Shown: piece by piece, positions 1-6,593 of the stretch
How positions within the stretch are numbered: position 1 is the first letter of the stretch
How the letters are laid out: the number at the start of each line of letters is the position of its first letter
Source of the DNA: Polyangiaceae bacterium
GTDB taxonomy: Bacteria > Myxococcota > Polyangia > Polyangiales > Polyangiaceae
DNA: 12,717 bases
Assembly (NCBI GenBank): GCA_025936205.1
Contig: JAICTU010000259.1
Span: 1 to 12,717, forward strand
Reading direction: 5' to 3'
Notes under the pieces: generated by a model
Told to the model about the DNA's origin: nothing
The model's input: only the letters and a program-made list of their open reading frames with translations
The model's database searches: none
Program-made: the position numbers and the translations under genes

Positions 1-1
1 C

Positions 2-898
2 ATCGTCGGGTCATCGCTCGGTACCCAGGTCACCGTGCTGGGTCTGGCGCGCGTCGGCCCTGGCGCGGGCATTTCGGAGAACGGTTCCGGGCAGGCAGTG
101 ATCGGGCCTGGAGACGTGCTGCAGATCGTGGCCGAAGCCTCTAGCTCGCAGAGCTTCGGGAGCGATCTGAGCGGGACGCTGATCAGCGCCAGCGCGCCGG
201 TACAGGTGATCGCCGGCAACTCGTGCGGCTTTGTGCCGGAAGCCACCACCGAAGCCTGCGATCATCTGGAGCAGGCCATGTTGCCCGCCGAGACGCTGGG
301 CAAGGATTACCTGGTCACCTTCCCGGCGGCGCCCGCCAGCCAGTCCCCGCAGGTCGTGCGCATCCTGCCGGTCGCTGCCGAGACCACGCTGCATTTCGAT
401 CACGCGCTGCCCGGCGTGGGCGACAGCGTGACCCGCAGCCCCGCTGACGGCCCACTCGAGCTCACACGGGTGATGGAAGACTTCCGGGTCACGTCCGACA
501 AGCCGATCCTCGTCACGCACTACCTACAGGGGCAGAGCTCCGTCGACAGCGGCGCCGGCGATCCTTCCATGGCCATCGAGGTGCCGCGTGCGCAGTATCG
601 AAACAACTACATCTTCAGCGTGTCGAAGACCTACGATTTCAATTTCGTAAATGTTGTAGCGCCGCGCTCTGCAACCGTTCAGCTCGATGGTGAACCGCTG
701 CCTGATTCCGCTTTCAACGCGATCGGCGCGACCGACTATCGGGTGGCTCGCTACAGGTTGCCCGCTGATCGGGAGGTGTTCCGGATCGAAGGCACCGCTC
801 CCTTCGGGATCGTGGTCTACGGCTACGGTGCCTTCACGAGCTACATGTATCCCGGGGGGCTCGATCTGAAGAAGATCGCCCCCGCCATCATCCGCTGA
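2..898 (+). CDS. IgGFc-binding-type surface protein, 5'-truncated
   Basis: The reading frame is open from the first complete codon at position 2, so the true start lies upstream; 298 residues of the C-terminal part are visible, ending in TGA at 896-898. The sequence resembles the IgGFc-binding N-terminal domain family (Pfam IgGFc_binding), named after the mucin-associated human FCGBP and common in myxobacterial secreted proteins. Supporting signs are the runs of short beta strands, the segment SAPVQVIAGNSCGFVP, the stretch KPILVTHYLQGQ, and the closing VYGYGAFTSYMYPGGLDL, which is typical of the family's C-terminal end. No catalytic motif is seen. The bacterial role is unknown; surface adhesion or matrix binding is only a guess. 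It is followed after 37 nt by a Cys-rich lipoprotein gene on the same strand, which suggests co-transcription. A local AT-rich patch lies at about 600-660. The family call is fairly secure; any immunoglobulin-related function should not be assumed. Confidence 0.78.
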   Translation: MVGSSLGTQVTVLGLARVGPGAGISENGSGQAVIGPGDVLQIVAEASSSQSFGSDLSGTLISASAPVQVIAGNSCGFVPEATTEACDHLEQAMLPAETLGKDYLVTFPAAPASQSPQVVRILPVAAETTLHFDHALPGVGDSVTRSPADGPLELTRVMEDFRVTSDKPILVTHYLQGQSSVDSGAGDPSMAIEVPRAQYRNNYIFSVSKTYDFNFVNVVAPRSATVQLDGEPLPDSAFNAIGATDYRVARYRLPADREVFRIEGTAPFGIVVYGYGAFTSYMYPGGLDLKKIAPAIIR

Positions 899-923
899 GG
901 CGAGGCGGATGGCCTCCGCTCCT

Positions 924-928
924 GGAAG
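924..928 (+). promoter_or_regulatory. Shine-Dalgarno site for the Cys-rich lipoprotein
   Basis: GGAAG lies 7 nt before the ATG at 936. The alternative in-frame ATG at 909 has no comparable site at good spacing, only a purine/G-rich GAGGCGG immediately next to it. The start at 936 also gives a more usual signal peptide. This is why 936 was chosen. Confidence 0.5.
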
Positions 929-935
929 CAAGATC

Positions 936-2744
936 ATGCGCGATACGAATCTCAGTGCAGCTGTATGTCATCGATCGTCTCGCGCGGGGGCGCTGTGGCG
1001 CCGCTGGGTCGCGGCTCCAGCGCTGGCCGCAGGCCTGCTGGGCTTGCTGGCCACGGGCTGCGGCAGCCGCCCGCCGAAGGCCAATGAGCTGGGGGGCGGC
1101 CAGATCTTCACTTCGCAGGACGCCGGGCTGCCCGACGCGGGTCAGGGCGACGGCAACGGTGGCCCCGTCGGCGGCTTTGACCTCGGTGATCCTGAAGGCA
1201 ACGGCTCGCAGAGCTGCTTGCCGTTCACCTGCGAGGACGTGAATGCCACGTGCGGCGCGGTCACCGATGGCTGCGGCGGCGTGTTGCTCTGCGGAACGTG
1301 CACGGGCGGCAGCGTCTGCTCGGACCGCAACCATCGCTGCGAGGCGCCGGCGGACGTCTGTTCCGCGGTCGGATTTCAATGCGGTCTGGTGGCGGATGCC
1401 TGCGGCGTCGGCGCCGGTTGTGGTACGTGCGCCGTGGGCGAGGTCTGCGATGGCCGCACGGGTCAGTGTGGAGCCTGCGTGCCGCTCCAGTGCGGGCAGG
1501 GCTCCTGCGGCAGCGTGCCCGATGGCTGCGGTGGAACGCTGGATTGCGGCGCCTGTTCAGCAGATCAAGCGTGCGATGCGCTCACCCACGAATGCGCAGC
1601 CCGCGTGCCGACCACCTGCGCGGCAGAACGTGCCGAGTGCGGACAGCGCTCGGACGGCAACGGCGGCATCCTGAACTGCGGGACCTGCCCGCCGGGCCTG
1701 TCTTGCGTGCAGAACGAATGCGTGCCGCCACTGCCGCCGCTCGAGTGCCGGCATCAGAATGCCAACTGCGGTGGCATCACCAGCAGCTGCACCGGCCAGC
1801 GCGTGGAGTGCGGCAACTGCCTGCCGGGCGAGAGCTGCATCGACAACCGCTGCCGCGCCTGCGTGCCCAAGACCTGTGAAGAGCAAGGTGCCGTGTGCGG
1901 AACGGTCAGCGACGGCTGCGGTGGTACGCTGACCTGCGGCACCTGCGAGACGGGCACTTGCTACAACAAGCAGTGCTGCGCCCCCAAGAGCTGCGCGCAA
2001 TTGGGCGCGAACTGCGGCACCGCCTCGGACGGCTGCGGCGGCAGCGTGGAATGCGGCACCTGCCAGGGCGCCGAGACCTGCGGCGGCGCCGGCACGGCGA
2101 ACGTATGCGGCGTGTGCCAGCCGCGCGCCTGCACCGGCAACTGCGGTCAGCAGAGCGATGGCTGCGGCCATATCGTCGACTGCGGCAGCTGCAGCAACGG
2201 TGACGTGTGCGTCGAGGGTGCGTATACGTGCTGCTCGCCGGCCACGAGCTGCAGCGATCTGAACCCGGCTGCCGAGTGCGGCAGCATGCCCGACGGCTGC
2301 GGCGGCACGATCGAATGCAGTGGCGGCTGCACGGGAGGCAAGACCTGCGCCGGCGCAGGCACGGCCAACGTGTGTGAGCTGTGTCAGTCGCGCACCTGTG
2401 ACAGCATCGGGGTGCACTGCGGCGAGGCCAGCGACGGTTGCGGGGGCGTGCTGAACTGCGGCAGCTGCAGCGGCTCGGGCCAGGAGTGCGTGAGCGGCAG
2501 CTGCTGCAAGCCGCGCACCTGCGACGATGCGAACGTGGCCTGCGGCAGCGTGCCGGGCGGTGACAGCTGTGGTCGGCCTCTGGACTGCGGCAGCTGCAGC
2601 GGCAGCGACGTGTGCGTCGCCGGCGGCTCCAGCAGCTCGTATTGCTGCCATCCGCGCACCTGTTCGTGCCAGGGCGGCATCGGCACGGGCGATGATGACG
2701 GCTGCGGCGGGGTGCTCGACTGCCCCGTCTGCCCGCCGCGCTGA
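936..2744 (+). CDS. Cysteine-rich repeat lipoprotein, function unknown
   Basis: The 602-residue protein has a basic N-region, a hydrophobic stretch and a plausible lipobox, LLATGC, placing the lipidated cysteine at residue 42; it is therefore probably an envelope lipoprotein. A linker rich in Gly, Asp and Pro (about 43-92) follows. The rest (94-602) is an array of about 12 units of roughly 40 residues with the pattern C-x4-C-x(5-8)-CG-x3-DGCGG-x3-CGTC-x(4-5)-C-x(4-7)-C. Hand counting gives about 90 cysteines, close to eight per unit, so a chain of disulfide-bonded mini-domains outside the cytoplasm is likely. Similar arrays occur in myxobacterial secreted proteins, where automatic names are unreliable; I assign no enzymatic function. 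The start at 936 was preferred over 909 for its ribosome site and signal peptide. It lies 37 nt after the IgGFc-type gene and 27 nt before the propeller lipoprotein. Lipoprotein status is moderately sure; the role is unknown. Confidence 0.85.
   Translation: MRDTNLSAAVCHRSSRAGALWRRWVAAPALAAGLLGLLATGCGSRPPKANELGGGQIFTSQDAGLPDAGQGDGNGGPVGGFDLGDPEGNGSQSCLPFTCEDVNATCGAVTDGCGGVLLCGTCTGGSVCSDRNHRCEAPADVCSAVGFQCGLVADACGVGAGCGTCAVGEVCDGRTGQCGACVPLQCGQGSCGSVPDGCGGTLDCGACSADQACDALTHECAARVPTTCAAERAECGQRSDGNGGILNCGTCPPGLSCVQNECVPPLPPLECRHQNANCGGITSSCTGQRVECGNCLPGESCIDNRCRACVPKTCEEQGAVCGTVSDGCGGTLTCGTCETGTCYNKQCCAPKSCAQLGANCGTASDGCGGSVECGTCQGAETCGGAGTANVCGVCQPRACTGNCGQQSDGCGHIVDCGSCSNGDVCVEGAYTCCSPATSCSDLNPAAECGSMPDGCGGTIECSGGCTGGKTCAGAGTANVCELCQSRTCDSIGVHCGEASDGCGGVLNCGSCSGSGQECVSGSCCKPRTCDDANVACGSVPGGDSCGRPLDCGSCSGSDVCVAGGSSSSYCCHPRTCSCQGGIGTGDDDGCGGVLDCPVCPPR
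1215..2741 (+). repeat. Array of about 12 eight-cysteine protein repeats
   Basis: Each unit is about 120-135 nt and encodes the core DGCGG followed closely by CGTC or a variant (CGSC, CGAC, CGNC). By eye, units 1, 3 and 6-11 have all eight cysteines. Units 2 and 5 have seven, unit 4 has six (DGNGG replaces DGCGG and the first Cys is missing), and unit 12 is shortened and ends the protein. Two units (7 and 9) share the insertion GAGTANVC, suggesting duplication of a larger block. The array lies wholly inside the lipoprotein gene. Confidence 0.85.
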
Positions 2745-2771
2745 GCGCGCCTCAGGCACTTCGAGGGAGAC

Positions 2772-4727
2772 ATGACGAACAACGCTGTGCGATTGCGCCC
2801 GCGCCCCGCCCGGGGCACCCTGCGAGCTACCACGCTGCTGTGCGCCGCGAGCGCGCTCTGGGCCTGCGGGCACCACGATTCGGACGGCGCTGTGCTGGAG
2901 CAACCGGAGCCGGATGCCGGCGAAACGACGCTGCCGGAGGCAGACGCGGGGCCGCCACCGGTCCTGGCCGAGGCCTCGCCGCCCGTCTGCAGCAGCGCGG
3001 GTTGGTGCTGGGCGACGCAAGGACTGCAGGGCAATACGCTGCGCGCCGTCGCGGCGACGTCGGCCGGCAACGTGTGGGCGGTCGGATCGCTGGGGCTCCT
3101 GCTGCAGCTCGAAGGCACCACCTGGAGCGCGCACTGGGCACCAACACAGAAGCCGCTGCGCGCCCTGTGGTTGGACGGCAAAGATGTGTGGGTCGTCGGC
3201 GACGGCGGCAGCGTGCTGCGCTACAGCGCGGGCGAGTGGCAAGCTGTGGAGCTCCCCGGGCTCGATCCCACCGTCAGCCTGCATGCGATTGCGGGAGAGC
3301 CCGGCGGTCGGCTCTGGATCGCGGGCGAGGGCGGTACGCTGTTTGAACGCCGCGCCGGCGCCTGGTCGCGCGTGGACGCTGGCACGACCGGGGCGCTGAA
3401 TGCGCTCTGGGCAGGCGGGGGCGAAGCCTGGGCCGTGGGCGACGGCGGTACGGTGTTGCACCTGCAAAATGACAGCTGGAGCCGGGTGGACGCCGGCACC
3501 ACGCGCAACCTGAACAGCGTGCACGGCCGGGGGAGCCTGGTATGGTTGGGCGGTCAGGCCTCCGAGCTGCGCCAGTGGAACACCGAGACCAAGAAGTGGG
3601 AGCGACCGAAGGGCGAGGGCGCGACGCCGCACGGCGATCTGCTGAGCTTGCAAGTGGCGAGCCCGGACCTGGTGTACGCGGCGAGCAGCGACGGCAACGT
3701 CTACGTCTGGGACGGCGCCAGCAGCTGCCCGGTGCCTGGAGACGCGGGCGCCAGCGAGCCCTGCGCGAAGTGGCTGCCCGCGCATGCGACGGGACGCGAG
3801 CTGCCGATCCACGGGTTGTGGGCCAGCGGCGAGCAGAGTCTGGCCGTCGGTGAGTACGGGCTCCTGGTGTCCTTCGAAGGGCGGGAGCGGCGTGTGATCG
3901 CAGAGGGCTCGCTCGACAACTATCTGGACGTGGCGGGCTCGAGCCCGGAGGACGTCTGGGTGGCGGGCGATCGCCTGCTCCAGCTACAAAAGCAGAAGCA
4001 GGGTCAGAGCTGGAAGGAATTGCTGCGCGATAGCCCGCGCGCGGTCTACTCGTTGCAGGTGCCGAGCAGCGGTCAGGTGCTGGTCGCGGGCACGGGCGGC
4101 ATGGCGCGCAGCTACGCCGACGCCACCTGGGCGGACATGGACGTGCGCGCAGACGCGCTCCTGCGCGGGCTGTGGAGCGACGGCAGCGGCGGCTGGTTGG
4201 TGGGCTCTCGCGGACAAGCCTGGGGGCTGCTCAACAAGCGGCTCTGGACGCCGACCACGACGCCCACCGATCACGATCTGCTGGCGGTCTGGAGCTCGCC
4301 CAAGGGCATGGCCTGGGCGGTCGGCGAGGGCGGAGTGATCCTGCGCCACGACGGCATCGGCTGGGCCGCGATCCCGAGCGGTCCCGATGGCGGGCTGACC
4401 GTCGACCTGCGCGGCGTCTGGGGCAGCGCCGACGACGACATCTGGAGCGTGGGCACGGGCGGCAGCGCGGTGCACTGGGACGGGCGCGTATGGACGCGCG
4501 CGACACCGGACGCTTCCTTCGCGCTCAATGACGTCTGGGGACTCGCTGGCGACGACGCCTGGGCCGTCGGCACGAGCGGCACCATCTTGCACTACGACGG
4601 GCAGAGCTGGCAGCCGGAGGCGAGCGGCAGCGAGCACGCGCTGAACGCGATCTGGGGCGATGGCGACCGCGTCTGGGCGGTCGGCGAGCACGGCACGATC
4701 CTGGTCAAGCGCCTGGAGCCGCGCTGA
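2772..4727 (+). CDS. VWAVG-repeat beta-propeller lipoprotein
   Basis: The 651-residue protein starts at ATG 2772 behind the purine-rich GAGGGAGA. It has a basic N-region, a hydrophobic segment and a possible lipidation site at Cys32 (ALWAC; the Trp at -2 is unusual, so lipidation is uncertain). An acidic, proline-rich linker reaches about residue 75. Residues 81-651 are repeats of the form [VAI]WAVGxxG[TS]xLxxxxGxxW followed by LNA[VI]W, of the BNR/WD40-like propeller type. Their VWAVG-like cores fall near residues 101, 139, 181, 219, 257, 301, 357, 395, 436, 475, 514, 557, 597 and 634, which is 14 units spaced about 40 residues apart. No catalytic residues are recognisable. Such proteins are usually binding or scaffold proteins; the ligand is unknown. 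It is the last gene of the putative surface-protein operon, 27 nt after the Cys-rich gene, and its last 23 nt overlap the convergent rsmE gene. Confidence 0.82.
   Translation: MTNNAVRLRPRPARGTLRATTLLCAASALWACGHHDSDGAVLEQPEPDAGETTLPEADAGPPPVLAEASPPVCSSAGWCWATQGLQGNTLRAVAATSAGNVWAVGSLGLLLQLEGTTWSAHWAPTQKPLRALWLDGKDVWVVGDGGSVLRYSAGEWQAVELPGLDPTVSLHAIAGEPGGRLWIAGEGGTLFERRAGAWSRVDAGTTGALNALWAGGGEAWAVGDGGTVLHLQNDSWSRVDAGTTRNLNSVHGRGSLVWLGGQASELRQWNTETKKWERPKGEGATPHGDLLSLQVASPDLVYAASSDGNVYVWDGASSCPVPGDAGASEPCAKWLPAHATGRELPIHGLWASGEQSLAVGEYGLLVSFEGRERRVIAEGSLDNYLDVAGSSPEDVWVAGDRLLQLQKQKQGQSWKELLRDSPRAVYSLQVPSSGQVLVAGTGGMARSYADATWADMDVRADALLRGLWSDGSGGWLVGSRGQAWGLLNKRLWTPTTTPTDHDLLAVWSSPKGMAWAVGEGGVILRHDGIGWAAIPSGPDGGLTVDLRGVWGSADDDIWSVGTGGSAVHWDGRVWTRATPDASFALNDVWGLAGDDAWAVGTSGTILHYDGQSWQPEASGSEHALNAIWGDGDRVWAVGEHGTILVKRLEPR
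3012..4724 (+). repeat. Fourteen propeller repeats (two possible 7-blade propellers)
   Basis: Fourteen tryptophan-containing units were counted from their WAVG-like cores, spaced 37-56 residues apart. The best preserved are near residues 219, 514, 597 and 634. The units at 301 and 357 are most diverged and have the largest gap (56 residues), which falls close to the middle. Two seven-bladed propellers is the simplest structural reading, but this is inference. Confidence 0.65.
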
Positions 4728-5460
4728 ATTCACGCTGCGTCCGCGCTGCGCGCAACTGGCCGCTCAGATACGAGAGCGCTGTTTCGACGCGCAGCGGCGC
4801 GCGCCCTGCACGCACCGGCTGGAAGCCGCGCGCCGCAAACTCCGCGAGCTCGTGATCGATCAGGCCTCCCTCGGGGCCGATCACCAGACTCAGCGGTTGC
4901 ACGGAGACGGGCGCCAGCGCGGCTTCGATAGCGGCGTCGGCGTCGGCCAGAAAGCGATTCTCGCTCGGCACCCACTGCTCCAGGCGCTGTTCGATCAAGG
5001 TCCGAAAGCGCTCGACCAGACAGACCTCGGGACGATGCGTGCGCCGCGCCTGCTCCAGGCCGCGCCGCAGATGCGCGTCGATCGTGGCAGGTTCGATGGC
5101 ATGGCTCGAGAGATGTGACTTCTCGACGCGGCGGCTGCGGAACAGGATGATACGCCCGAAGCCGAGCGCCGTCGCGTGCTCCAGACAACGCAGCAGCACC
5201 TTCGGGCGTGCAAAGGCGAGCAGCAGAGTGTCGGCGCCCGGTGGAGGTGTGGGCTGGTCCAGGACGCAGCGAAGCTGGACGCGCTGGCCCTCGATGCTCG
5301 TCACCTCCGCGCGCCCCTGCGGCCCATCGACGAGACCCACTCGCACGCTGGAGCCGGGCTTGACCTTCAGGATCTTCAGCAGATGACGAGCCCGGTGATC
5401 CGAGAGCGTCAAATCGCCGGAGGAGCTTGCTTCGGCGGCGTCGAGGAGAACGATGTTCAC
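4705..5460 (-). CDS. rsmE: 16S rRNA (uracil1498-N3)-methyltransferase RsmE
   Basis: This is a 251-residue protein, the usual length for RsmE, which uses S-adenosylmethionine to methylate N3 of U1498 in the decoding centre of the 30S subunit in the cytoplasm. The N-terminal PUA-like part contains the family segment DHRARHLLKILKVKPGS (about 21-37). The SPOUT/trefoil-knot part carries EQARRTHRPEV (136-146), the AdoMet-binding IGPEGG (194-199) and LRVETA near 223-228, matching the usual LRxETA knot motif. The start is GTG at 5460, which gives the normal N-terminus MNIVLL; only a weak AAGG lies upstream. The gene is divergent from the SMP-30-like lipoprotein gene, with 50 nt between them, and its last 23 nt overlap the convergent propeller gene, leaving no room for an intergenic terminator. 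A housekeeping gene; the family call is secure. Confidence 0.95.
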   Translation of the reverse strand: MNIVLLDAAEASSSGDLTLSDHRARHLLKILKVKPGSSVRVGLVDGPQGRAEVTSIEGQRVQLRCVLDQPTPPPGADTLLLAFARPKVLLRCLEHATALGFGRIILFRSRRVEKSHLSSHAIEPATIDAHLRRGLEQARRTHRPEVCLVERFRTLIEQRLEQWVPSENRFLADADAAIEAALAPVSVQPLSLVIGPEGGLIDHELAEFAARGFQPVRAGRAPLRVETALSYLSGQLRAARTQREFSAAPGA

Positions 5461-5510
5461 GGGTTCACCGGTTGCCTTGTTTTTTTCATTCCAGCGTGGT
5501 CAGGTCAACC
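5461..5510. promoter_or_regulatory. Short divergent intergenic region, likely promoters
   Basis: Only 50 nt separate the starts of rsmE (-) and the SMP-30-like gene (+). The gap includes a run of seven T (5480-5486), unusual for this GC-rich window. No convincing -35/-10 pair is seen for either direction, so promoters may reach into the coding sequences. AGGT at 5502-5505 can serve as the ribosome site for the ATG at 5511. Confidence 0.35.
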
Positions 5511-6554
5511 ATGCTTCGGTTTTTCCCAGCCAGGCCGGGCCGCTCAGGAGAGAAATCGGGGGCTTTCTGGCCCTCGCTGCTGCTGCTCGCGGGGCTGGGA
5601 TGCCATTCGCCGGCGCCCAAGGCGCCGGCGGCGGAGTCCGCCGCGGAGCAGGCGCCCGCGGATCAGCCTGCCACGCTTTCGCAGGCGCCCAGCCCGCCCG
5701 TCCTGCTGCAAGAGGTCGGGTTCGCGAGCCCAAGGGCGGCGCTGTACGATCCCGAGGCCGACGTGTATCTCGTCAGCAACACCAACGGCGCGGCGACCGA
5801 CGCGGATGGCAACGGCTTCATCTCGCGGGTCTCGCCGGAAGGCACGCTGCTCACGCTCAAGTGGATCGACGGGGAGAACGGGGGCGGCCTCGATGCGCCG
5901 AAGGGCATGGCGCTCTCGGGCGACAAGCTGTACGTGGCGGACATCAACATCGTCCGGAGCTTCGACCGCAAGAGCGGTGAGGCGGTGGGCAAGGTGGCGA
6001 TCCTCGGAGCGCGCTACCTGGACGCGCTGGCGCTCGGGCCCGACGGCACCCTGTACGCCTCGGACTCCGGCCTGGGAAAAGTGAAGGGCAAGGGCGACGA
6101 GCTGCAGCCCACCGGTGCCGATGCCATCTATGCGATCGATCCGCGCGGCGTGTCGCGGGCGCTCGCCAAAGGTCCGGAGCTCGGGCAACCCACGGGGCTG
6201 CTGGCGGAGGCCGCCGGCCTGTGGGTGGCGAACCTGGCTGGTGAGGTGTACCGCGTGGCGGTGGACGGTCAGCGCGCGCCCGGCGTGCATCTACCCGGCG
6301 CCGGTTTGCATGGCCTGGTCGAGACGGAGCTGGGGCGGCTGGTGATCGCCTGTGCGGAGACGTCGACGATCTACATCGGCAAGCGACCGGCGGATGCTGG
6401 CGCTGCTGATGTGGCGCCGCCTGCCAGCTTTACGCCCCTGATCAGCGATCTGCCCGCTCCGGGCCAGATCGCTTACGATCGCAAGCGGCGTCAGCTGGTG
6501 GTGCCTCAGGTAGAGGACAACGCGCTGTATATCCAGCAAATCCCTGCCGGCTGA
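5511..6554 (+). CDS. SMP-30/gluconolactonase-like propeller lipoprotein
   Basis: The 347-residue protein begins at ATG 5511. An earlier in-frame start at 5427 would overlap rsmE and bury the signal peptide, so it was not used. The hydrophobic segment WPSLLLLAGLGC gives a lipobox with Cys31 as the lipidated residue, followed by an Ala/Pro/Glu-rich linker to about residue 62. The remainder resembles SMP-30/gluconolactonase/LRE-like or NHL six-bladed propellers. Signs are repeated blades such as LYDPEADVYLVSN (78-90), APKGMALSGDKLYVAD (129-144), LDALALGPDGTLYASD (170-185) and GQPTGLLAEAAGLWVAN (225-241). Family members include lactonases and strictosidine-synthase-like enzymes, but many bacterial relatives have no known activity, and metal-ligand residues cannot be assigned confidently here. 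It is probably anchored in the envelope. It is convergent with the ABC permease gene, 34 nt apart. Confidence 0.75.
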   Translation: MLRFFPARPGRSGEKSGAFWPSLLLLAGLGCHSPAPKAPAAESAAEQAPADQPATLSQAPSPPVLLQEVGFASPRAALYDPEADVYLVSNTNGAATDADGNGFISRVSPEGTLLTLKWIDGENGGGLDAPKGMALSGDKLYVADINIVRSFDRKSGEAVGKVAILGARYLDALALGPDGTLYASDSGLGKVKGKGDELQPTGADAIYAIDPRGVSRALAKGPELGQPTGLLAEAAGLWVANLAGEVYRVAVDGQRAPGVHLPGAGLHGLVETELGRLVIACAETSTIYIGKRPADAGAADVAPPASFTPLISDLPAPGQIAYDRKRRQLVVPQVEDNALYIQQIPAG

Positions 6555-6593
6555 GCCCGCCAGGGTCTCGAACGCCTCGGCGGCAGGCTCAGC
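6550..6593. terminator. Hairpin between convergent genes, stem holding both stops
   Basis: The arms 6550-6561 and 6582-6593 pair at 11 of 12 positions around a 20-nt loop. The one mismatch (C6558/A6585) becomes a G-U pair in the minus-strand RNA. The stem includes the TGA of the propeller gene (6552-6554) and the complement of the TGA of the permease gene (6589-6591). There is no T tract on either side, so classical intrinsic termination is not certain. Confidence 0.45.

Noticed and set aside
2401..2743. The repeated DNA of the Cys-rich array considered as a CRISPR or tandem DNA repeat
   Set aside because: The units vary at the DNA level, keep the reading frame and preserve a protein pattern. 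There are no constant repeats with unique spacers.
1557..3812. A 751-codon open frame on the minus strand across the Cys-rich and propeller genes
   Set aside because: Its translation is Ala/Arg/Val-rich low-complexity sequence without family motifs, and it lies antisense to two well-supported repeat proteins. Long open antisense frames are expected at this GC content.
5475..5490. T7 run considered as an intrinsic terminator tail
   Set aside because: It lies between two divergent starts, no stable hairpin precedes it, and no gene ends there.
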